Positions 57,466 to 64,000 of a stretch of DNA of 64,000 bases are shown here, piece after piece. The stretch spans positions 8,014,001-8,078,000 of the forward strand of contig LR990060.1 of the NCBI GenBank assembly GCA_905147135.1, in the 5' to 3' direction. Both the position numbers and the translations under genes were made by a program. Position 1 is the first letter of the stretch; each line of letters starts with the position of its first letter. The stretch comes from Blastobasis lacticolella. Lineage: Eukaryota; Arthropoda; Insecta; Lepidoptera; Blastobasidae. The notes under the pieces are model-generated. The model searched no databases. It saw only the letters and a program-made list of their open reading frames with translations, and had not been told where the DNA came from.

Positions 57466-58887
57466 AAACCACGACAAACCAAACCACGAAAAAAAAAACA
57501 ACGTAGGTAATCAGAACCATGGAATCACGAAAACAAAGTCAATAACACTAAGCGGTACCGCACCAGCGATCGGCAATCTTTCGGCTCAATTTGCTCCGTG
57601 CCTGCGAGACCTTAATTTCAGTGGAAACATGCAAGGTCACGCCCGGAAGGTTTAATGAAACGGATCATATCCGAAAACTTCACAGCCGAGGGCACTGAAC
57701 GGACTTATTTATTTAGTATAATCCCTTACGCAGCTCAGTACGCTGTTGGTTTTGAGTACGAGTGTGTCGCAGTGGGTTTTGGAAGAGATGGGCTTTTTTC
57801 GGAATAGGTTTGGAAGACTTTATCATCATCCGGGGGATCTGTTTTTGAATCGCAAGCCTCGTTTTGAACGGGTTTCTATTTTGATTTTCGGTATGAAGGA
57901 GATAGGTAGTGCACGCTAACGCTCGCGTGGTTGCGAGCGGTTCATAAAAAGGGCCCAATTTTTGAATCACTCGAATCGATTCGAAAGGTATTCCACCTTT
58001 CGAATCGATTCGAGTGATATTCGGCATGAAAAATTTGATATTTTGATGCATTATGTTGATTTTCCCTATTGTTGAACCGTTCTCTTTCGGTGTTACCAAT
58101 ATGATTTAAAAATATTGAATTTTTCACAATATAAATCAAAATGGAAACCGCCCGATCCGCAGCGAGCGATAGAGATATAGAGCCCCTGGCTTAAATCTTG
58201 GTTTTGCGTTTCTACTCCTCTTGACAAGACAACACAAGATTTTCTGGTATCTGAGAGAGTAAAAGGTAAGCAATAATTAACGCTCTTTCAATGTAGAGGC
58301 GAGGTAAGTAATATTATTATTTAAAGTTTCTTGAAATAGGTAACTACTTCAGTTTCATTACTTTTTTTTCAAGGAACCGAACTAATCATGTACAACCTAT
58401 ATATGCTTTTACGTATTCCAAAAATTTTATCGCAAGTTCCCAGAATTCGAGCGGCACATAATTCTTCTGGGACAATTTCTGTTTATACTCTTACTTATAA
58501 TTTCACTGGATTTAACAAGAAAATATAACCAGGCGCGAACGTCTGGCCGCTTTATATCGTTTACTTAGGACCGTTGGTTCTTGTACCCCTTCCCGTACCT
58601 GAAGTGTATAAATATTATTCCAAGTGGTACTGATAACTTGAACCGGCGGCCGTTCTCAGAAAATAGCTGCTCACAATGTCTACAACATTATTTATGTATG
58701 CAGAATTATTATAATTGAATTCAACCCTAACCGTGGAGCTTTTTTTGCTTATTTTTTGCCACGCTGGCTGTTTTTAAGTGACAAAATTTTCGCAGCAGAT
58801 TTGACAAAAAGAGCTGTTCTTGTTCTTGATATACACGATTAAGTTAGCTAACCTATTAATATAACGCAATATTTATGTTTGTCTTAG
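57466..58887. other. No gene recognised; contains a perfect hairpin
   Basis: 57540-57700 and 58140-58260 are less AT-rich and unlike the known repeats here. A 128-codon reverse frame at 57713-58099 spans the hairpin and has no recognisable domain. Confidence 0.45.
57966..58018. repeat. Perfect 24-bp inverted repeat with 5-nt loop
   Basis: The arm at 57966-57989 (ATCACTCGAATCGATTCGAA...) and its exact reverse complement at 57995-58018 flank ATTCC. The inner TCGAATCGATTCGA is itself palindromic. Confidence 0.95.
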
Positions 58888-59475
58888 AGCATCGGTGGCC
58901 GAGTGGGGAAGGTATCCGACTCCTAAGCGACAGGTACCGGGTTCGAATCCAGCTGCGGCCATGCACCAATTGGCGACGACCTGAGTGGTTCAACGGTCTG
59001 CCACGCAAGAGGTCCCGGGTTCGATTCCCGGCCGGGCAGAAATTGAAATGATGAATTTTAATTTCTGTTACGGGTCTGGGTGTTCTATGTATAATAAGTA
59101 TGTATTTAAAAGTATTTAAGTATTATATCAGTTAGCTAGCACACATAGCACAAGCTTTGCTTAGTTTGGGGCTAGATGGCGCTGTGTGAATTTGTCCACG
59201 AATATTTATTTATTATTATTATTAATTACTCTTTTCTGAATAAAATGCTAGCCGATTACGGCGAGGGAAAACATCGTAATGAAACCTGCACATTCAGGCG
59301 ACTGAACGTGTAATCATGATTCAATCTAATCAGATTCCCCTCGTAGCAGGGTCACGGAGGCCATATGGCAGTCGCTCCACTGTAATTATCTGATCTGCCG
59401 CATCCTGGATCATGTTAAGGAGGACCCCGGGTCTTCATGCGCAAGGGCACAACCGGGACATTAAACCCAAAATGA
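58888..59475 (+). repeat. SINE1 interrupted by a SINE2 insertion
   Basis: The SINE1 head (58888-58975, with B box GGGTTCGAATCC) is followed by a complete SINE2 and then by the rest of SINE1 from about 59227 (AATTACTCTTTTCTGAATAA). Short AATT repeats at both junctions may be the target duplication. Confidence 0.85.
58976..59226 (+). repeat. Full-length SINE2 nested in SINE1
   Basis: Head CGACGACCTGAGTGGTTCAA with B box CGGGTTCGATTCCCG. The body has GTTACGGGTCTGGGTG and ends GGGGCTAGATGGCGCTGTGT, GAATTTGTCCACG and an AT-rich tail. The best complete SINE2 here. Confidence 0.88.
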
Positions 59476-59939
59476 TTTTTTGATTTATATTTATCTTGGA
59501 GACTGTTTAAACTCTTCCTCTTCCTCATCGCCAAATCTCCGGCATCACGCAACGACGCTCAATCTATCTATGGATACATTCCCACGGATCTTTGCATTAT
59601 GGAGAGCGTGCGAAGTAGCTGCACGACCTCATTCCGCCGGCTCCTTTCCGCCATCGGGAGACGCGATCCTTATGTCGTGGATCTTCCAGCTATCTCCGCT
59701 CGTGCCAGTTCCGCGCGAGCCAAACTAATATATTTACGGCTTTAAGAAATATTCTTTTTCATTTTAACCACTTTTTTATTCCGTCAAACCATTTTTGAAA
59801 ACACGAGGACCATTGATTGGTCTGAGGGTATGTATTTTACGTGCTGGTTGTAAGGTATCACGGCCACTTGCTAGTTCTAATATAGTTTGTGATATTGTCT
59901 ATCAGCGTAGCGTGGTGTAGCTTTTGGAAGGTACGCTAC
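59476..59939. other. No gene recognised
   Basis: 59500-59730 is GC-richer with an 82-codon + frame and Ser/Pro-rich translation. The reverse strand is broken by stops. It may be retroelement debris. Confidence 0.4.
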
Positions 59940-60183
59940 TGTAGGGGAGTATCGTTGACGATCCTTGCCCACAAAGTAGATAGATAGGTAGCTACTTACT
60001 ATTTAATTAGTAGCAGGTAAGAGGAAAGTATAGAAAAGATATAACTCGTCTCGAACACTAAATAAAAATAATATTGTTTTAAACAAGTTGAAGAAGGAAT
60101 TTGTTATTTTTCATCACTGGGTTACCAAATCAATCACAGAGTTAAATTGTCAGTTCGAAGCATAGAGAAAATATTTCGCCACA
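59940..60183 (-). repeat. 3' LTR of the Ty3/gypsy element
   Basis: On the + strand TGTAGGGGAGTATCG to ATTTCGCCACA; reversed it has the canonical TG...CA ends. The element's last ORF enters it and stops inside. Confidence 0.9.
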
Positions 60184-61330
60184 TATTCCCTCTGGCCAGG
60201 TCGATAAAAATCTGGAAAAGTAACTTTTCGGCCGCTTCGTGTTCTGACTTCTTCTCTTTGTGTTGTAATTTCTTCTTGTGGGACGGCCTTCGACGTTTCT
60301 TTCATCATGTAAGCGGGCTTGAGTCTGTCGATAGATACGTTGGTCTTCGTTCCTCGTACATTTATGCTAAAGAATTTTGGCTGCCTTCCGTAAACTTCGT
60401 AAGGCCCTTCGTAAGGTGGTTCCAAGGATTTCCGAACAAGGTCTTTACGTAGAAAAACGTGAGAAGATTTGAAAAGATCATGGGGAATATAAAATGGCGA
60501 CGTAGTGTGCCAAGAAGTAGGTTTCGGTGTAAGTTTTGCCATATGGGATCGAAGGCGAGCTGAATATTCAGTAATGTCAGCAGTCGCGAAATCAAAGAGG
60601 GAAGAATGAAATTCTCCAGGCAAACGAAGAGTTTCGCCATAGACGAGTTCTGCTGGTGTACTACGTAGATCTTTGTTCCAGGAGTTTCGCATGCCCAGAA
60701 GAACCATCGGAAAGGCTTCAGTCCACTGCGCAGAATCATGGCACATTATTGCGCTTTCTGTTGACGATGTAGTCGCTTCACGATGCCGTTAGCTGCTGGG
60801 TGGTAGGCGGTCGTGCGGAAATGTCGTGCACCAACCAGTTGAGTGAGGGTCTTGAACAGTTGACTCTCGAACTGACGACCACGATCTGTCGTCACACGAA
60901 TGGGACAACCAAACCTGGCGATCCAGCCCGACACCAAGGTGGCAGCGCAGGTCTCCGCTGTGATGTCCTTGATAGGGTATGCTTCCGGCCAGCGAGTGAA
61001 TCTGTCTATGACAGTAAGGCAATACCTAAAATCAGAAGAAAAAGTTAGCAGCCCTACTATATCGAGGTGGATATGGGAGAACCTCGACGAGGGAGTTAGG
61101 AAGGTAGAGAGAGGAGCAATGGTGTGGCGGGAGACTTTGCATTTTGGCATGTCAAACATTGCCTAGGTAGAAGTCATTGCCTAGACCACTCTCTACACTC
61201 TTTGCGCATCCCTGGCCACACAAATCTCTGTGTAACCAGTCGAATAGTAGCAGAACTTCCGGGATGGTGAAGATTATGCAACATGTCCAAGACTTTCTTC
61301 CGGAATTGTGAAGTTACATACAGACGAGGC
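60150..61330 (-). pseudogene. Integrase of Ty3/gypsy element, frameshifted
   Basis: The order on the reverse strand is: zinc-binding region (MLHNLHHPG ... WPGMRKECREW, then QCLTCQ, in a shifted frame at 61160-61330); catalytic core at 60746-61159 with HIHLDIVG and [10 protein letters not shown] for the first two Asp; then NGIVKRLHR, where the usual third catalytic Glu is Lys. A frameshift near 60746 leads to the C-terminal region (60150-60746; FPMVLLGMRNSWN, GPYEVYGRQPKFF, RLKPAY). At least two frameshifts and the changed residue make it inactive. Confidence 0.85.
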
Positions 61331-61363
61331 GAATGCATGAAGATATCACGTCGGGGTCACCAA

Positions 61364-61607
61364 TGTAGGGAAGTATCGTTGACGATCCTTGCCCACGAAG
61401 TAGATAGATAGGTAGCTACTTACTATTTAATTAGTAGCAGGTAAGAGGAAAGTATAGAAAAGATACAACACGTCTCGAACACCAAATAAAAATAATATTG
61501 CTTTAAAGAAGTTGAAGAAGGAATTTGTTATTTTTCATCACTAGGTTACCAAATCAATCACAGAGTTAAATTGTCAGTTCAAAGCATAGAGAAAATATTT
61601 CGCCACA
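61364..61607 (-). repeat. 5' LTR of the Ty3/gypsy element
   Basis: TGTAGGGAAGTATCG to ATTTCGCCACA on the + strand, same length as the other LTR. The adjacent inner sequence at about 61344-61363 is the candidate primer binding site. Confidence 0.9.
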
Positions 61608-61621
61608 CTACTATATATTTA

Positions 61622-61890
61622 ATAATAATAATAATAAATATTCGTGGACAAATTCACACAGCGCTATCTAGCCCCAAACTAAGCAAAGCTTGTACTATGG
61701 GTGCTAGATAACTGATATACTACATAAATACATTTTTTTTTAAATACATACTTATTATACATAGAACACCCAGACCCGTAACAGAAATTGAAATTCATCA
61801 TTTCAATTTCTGCCCGGCCGGGAATCGAACCCGGGACCTCTTGCGTGGCAGACTTCAATGTTGACCATTGAACCACTCAGGTCGTCTTTC
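61622..61890 (-). repeat. SINE2 copy
   Basis: From GTGGACAAATTCACACAGCG to CATTGAACCACTCAGGTCGT on the + strand, with CCGGGAATCGAACCCGGGAC. It lies 15 bp from the LTR element. Confidence 0.82.
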
Positions 61891-61894
61891 CTTC

Positions 61895-62165
61895 TTCTGT
61901 TCGTAATGTTTGGGTCGTAAGGTGATGTCTTATGTTTTCTTAGCACGGTGTTAATGATGTATAATGTCCTCACTGTCGGCAACCTACACATTTGATACAG
62001 AGTATCGAGATCGGAAAACGCCTCTTTAAAATAAATAACTTTAACGAGGCCACGTTGGGCACGCTCCACCTCAAGAAAGCGAGTTTTAGCTGCACCCCCC
62101 CACATCGGCAGGCAGTAGAGTTCTAAAATAATATTTATTATGTTTGATACACCTGTTGGTATTCC
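61895..62165 (-). pseudogene. LINE ORF2 C-terminal fragment
   Basis: The reverse strand reads LPMWGGAAKTRFLEVERAQR, then CRLPTVRTLYIINTVLRKHK and SPYDP, the post-RT region of a jockey-like element. Its frame runs into the neighbouring SINE2, so the C-terminus is a fusion artefact. Confidence 0.72.
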
Positions 62166-62212
62166 AATAAATAAATTAATGGGTCGTAAGCTCTGCCTTT
62201 TCAGAAGAACGT

Positions 62213-62520
62213 TTATTTGCAACAATTCACTTGAGTCCGTTCTTGTTCTGGGGTGAGTTCATGAATCCATCGGAACAAAGTTCTCATAGGCGATATCTCC
62301 GCTGGATATTTTACAATAGCCACAATTTTCTTAGTGATCGCAGTTGAGGGGTCGACCTTCACGAATTTCAATATGAAGAGAAACACGGCCACGATCAAAC
62401 TCTACAAACCACCGCTTTAAGGTGCTAGAATAAGGTGCTTTCCTCCCAAAATCATTTTGAAGATGAGCAGAGCAATCTTACGGAGACAGAGACATTTTAA
62501 AATAAAAGAAATCATCGTCC
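62213..62520 (-). pseudogene. mariner-type transposase remnant
   Basis: The reverse strand in two frames gives RWFVEFDRGRVSLHIEIREG then RP, and STAITKKIVAIVK followed after a gap by RWIHELTPEQERTQVNCCK. These match the end of the mariner helix-turn-helix region, the linker and the RWIPH-like block. About 35 residues between them are missing, and a frameshift lies near 62340. The catalytic DDD domain is absent. Confidence 0.7.
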
Positions 62521-62529
62521 TAAAATTCA

Positions 62530-62840
62530 TTTTTACGTTAATTCCATTTTTGCTACAGACGACGAACTTACCGCAATTTTTTTTTTAATCTATGGTTGAG
62601 TTTCTCATGTTTTCAAAAATACCTTCGAAAGTCAAACATTAATGAGCGGCCAAGGGCGCAAAAATTTCAGTGTGCTCTATGTACGGCTAATGGAACACGA
62701 TGCCTGTGAGTGTGTTCTCTAATCATTATAATCTAGACGCCTTTAAGGCTAGTGTGAATAGGCTGTTCCTAGACTGGAATGCTCCATCCTTGGCCGCATG
62801 ATCACTTACCACCAGGTGAGATGGCGGCCAAATTTTTTTT
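62530..62840 (+). repeat. LINE tail and unassigned DNA
   Basis: 62740-62835 contains CTTTAAGGCTAGTGTGAATA and CACTTACCACCAGGTGAGAT, the 3' end of a LINE also seen at 15590-15690. Upstream nothing is recognised. Confidence 0.5.
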
Positions 62841-63050
62841 TTACCACTAATGTGGCAAACAAGCTTGCGGCCTGCCTGATGGTAAGCAGTCACCGCAGCC
62901 TATGGACGTTTGCACTACCAGGGGCATCACCCATGCGTTGCCGACCCCGTAAAAACCTTAAACCCCTTTCTTTAAGAACTCCATGTTGTACTCTCCAGGG
63001 AAAACCTCTCCAGGTAGTTCATTCCACAACCATGCTTGGCTAGTCTAACA
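62840..63050 (+). repeat. Family D repeat copy
   Basis: AATGTGGCAAACAAGCTTGC, CCAGGGGCATCACCCATGCG and GAACTCCATGTTGTACTCTC, as in 18628-18950. Confidence 0.7.
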
Positions 63051-63296
63051 AAAAAAATTTTCATTCTTATAAAGGGTATTTGAAGTACATTTTGTAACGT
63101 GATATTCTGTGCTGATTCGACGGACGTCTGTTAGTACGGGGACGAGCATTTAAGGAATGCCTGCGCCCTCAGTGGTGGTCAGTTATAATACTCAATAGCC
63201 TTCCTACACGTTTTCAGCTGCCGCAGATTTGTACAATATAAAAGTTAGGTAGTCAGTTAATATATTCTAAAAAGCAATACCTATATAAATATTTGT

Positions 63297-63420
63297 CGAC
63301 CTGAGTGGTTCAGCTTGTTAACATGCAGAGGTTCTGGGTCCGATTCCCGGCTGAGCAGAAATTACAATGATGAATTGAATCTTCTATAACGAGTCTGCGT
63401 GTTATATGTATAATAAAAAG
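63297..63420 (+). repeat. SINE2 fragment abutting a LINE
   Basis: CGACCTGAGTGGTTCAGC, GGGTCCGATTCCCGGC and GTTATATGTATAATAA, cut off exactly where the endonuclease frame begins. Confidence 0.7.
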
Positions 63421-63421
63421 A

Positions 63422-64000
63422 AAAGTCCGCTTTGCTAGCTGGAACCTTGGCACGCTGACCGGGCGTGCCCGTGAGCTGGCCAATGTACTCGCCAGGCGTA
63501 AGGTGGCAGTGGCGTTTCTGCAGGAGACCAGGTGGAGAGGCAACAGGTCCCGTAACATCGGGAACGGCTACAAGCTAATATACACTGGCTCTCCGAGTGG
63601 GGATAACGGGGTGGGGGTGGTGCTCTCTGAGGAGTTTCGGGACTGCGTCTTGGACGTGAAGCGTGTAAGCGACCGCATTATGGTTGTGGGAGTGCTTATC
63701 GAAGGGGTCGTGACCAATTTGGTAAGCGCCTACGCTCCACAAGTCGGTTGCAGCGACGCGGACAATTCGTTGTTTTGGGAGCAAATCGGGGAAGTACTAC
63801 GTAACGTCCCGTTGTCGCAGGGTATTGTTGTGGGTGGCGATCTGAACGGTCATGTGGGTGAGAAGTGTGAGGAGTTTGGCCGTGTTCATGGCGGTTTTGG
63901 TTTTGGGAGCCGTAACGCTGAAGGGGAAGAAATTCTCCGGACGTGTATGGCTGCCGATCTGGCCGTTGTGAACACCTTTTTCCAAAAGAAATACAGGGAT
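63422..64000 (+). CDS. RTE-type LINE endonuclease domain (open at right edge)
   Basis: An uninterrupted frame of about 190 codons encodes an endonuclease/exonuclease/phosphatase-fold domain. It has the N-terminal WNLGT (Asn), LQETRW (catalytic Glu), SAYAPQ and GDLNGHVG (Asp and Asn), and ends at NTFFQKKYRD at the window edge. This is the domain that nicks target DNA for non-LTR retrotransposition, and host-genome annotations often mislabel it as craniofacial development protein 2-like. The start codon is missing because a SINE2 fragment abuts it. The rest of ORF2 would lie right of the window. Confidence 0.85.

Larger units (their letters stand above)
59940..61607 (-). mobile_element. Internally deleted Ty3/gypsy LTR retrotransposon
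   Basis: Two 244-bp LTRs (59940-60183 and 61364-61607) bound only about 1.2 kb. Transcription runs right to left. Next to the 5' LTR a primer-binding-like TGGTGACCCCGACGTGAT is followed almost at once by the integrase zinc-binding region, so gag, protease, RT and RNase H are absent. CTAC lies on both outer flanks (59936-59939 and 61608-61611), fitting a 4-bp target duplication. The LTRs differ at about nine positions (roughly 96% identical). Confidence 0.9.

Noticed and set aside
57713..58099. 128-codon minus frame
   Set aside because: It spans a perfect hairpin, has no domain, and its codon use does not resemble the two host genes.
59480..59728. 82-codon + frame in GC-richer DNA
   Set aside because: Low-complexity Ser/Pro translation and position between a SINE tail and an LTR element; no support.
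63310..63985. Three minus-strand frames at the right end
   Set aside because: They are antisense shadows of the well-supported + strand endonuclease.

Overview
The window looks like nuclear DNA from an insect, most likely a moth or butterfly. It is AT-rich, the genes are split by GT-AG introns, and most of it consists of decayed LINEs, tRNA-headed SINEs and short terminal-inverted-repeat (TIR) elements. Two host genes can be reconstructed, both on the + strand. Almost everything else is transposon-derived or shows no feature. The Lepidoptera assignment is an inference from repeat style and gene architecture; no search was run.

Gene 1 (7134-31556) has ten recognisable coding exons that join in frame into 739 codons plus a stop. 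It encodes a cell-surface protein: leucine-rich repeats, a cysteine-rich LRR C-terminal cap, an acidic linker, a fibronectin-III-like region, one membrane span and a cytoplasmic tail of about 40 residues. The exons with the start codon, signal peptide and N-terminal cap were not found; they are either missed in the first 7 kb or lie left of the window. The 7.9-kb intron before the LRR cap exon is filled with repeats.

Gene 2 (36444-50423) has five exons encoding a 184-residue c-type lysozyme-like protein. It has a signal peptide, all eight structural cysteines and a basic C-terminal extension of about 48 residues. The two positions that align with the catalytic Glu and Asp are Val and Tyr, so it is probably not a muramidase. 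A TATA box and an arthropod-type initiator lie just upstream of its ATG, and intron 1 holds a consensus NF-kappaB site 140 bp after exon 1. Its partner or target cannot be read from the sequence.

Layout: 1-7133 holds LINE fragments, an 874-bp TIR element and a GC-rich patch. 7134-31556 is the LRR gene with TE-rich introns. 31557-36394 is intergenic, with a 254-bp hairpin MITE, a decayed RTE-type LINE and a SINE with a clear 16-bp target-site duplication. 36395-50424 is the lysozyme-like gene, whose introns contain a roughly 0.6-kb inverted duplication on either side of exons 2-4. 50425-64000 is a repeat-dominated stretch with nested SINEs, an internally deleted Ty3/gypsy element with two 244-bp LTRs, a mariner remnant and, at the right edge, an open RTE-type endonuclease domain running off the window.

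No CRISPR array, rRNA or convincing functional tRNA gene was seen. Nothing amounts to a clearly new multi-gene system. The most notable items are the catalytically altered lysozyme-like gene with its tail, two perfect long hairpins, and several TIR element families that can be defined from copies within this one window.
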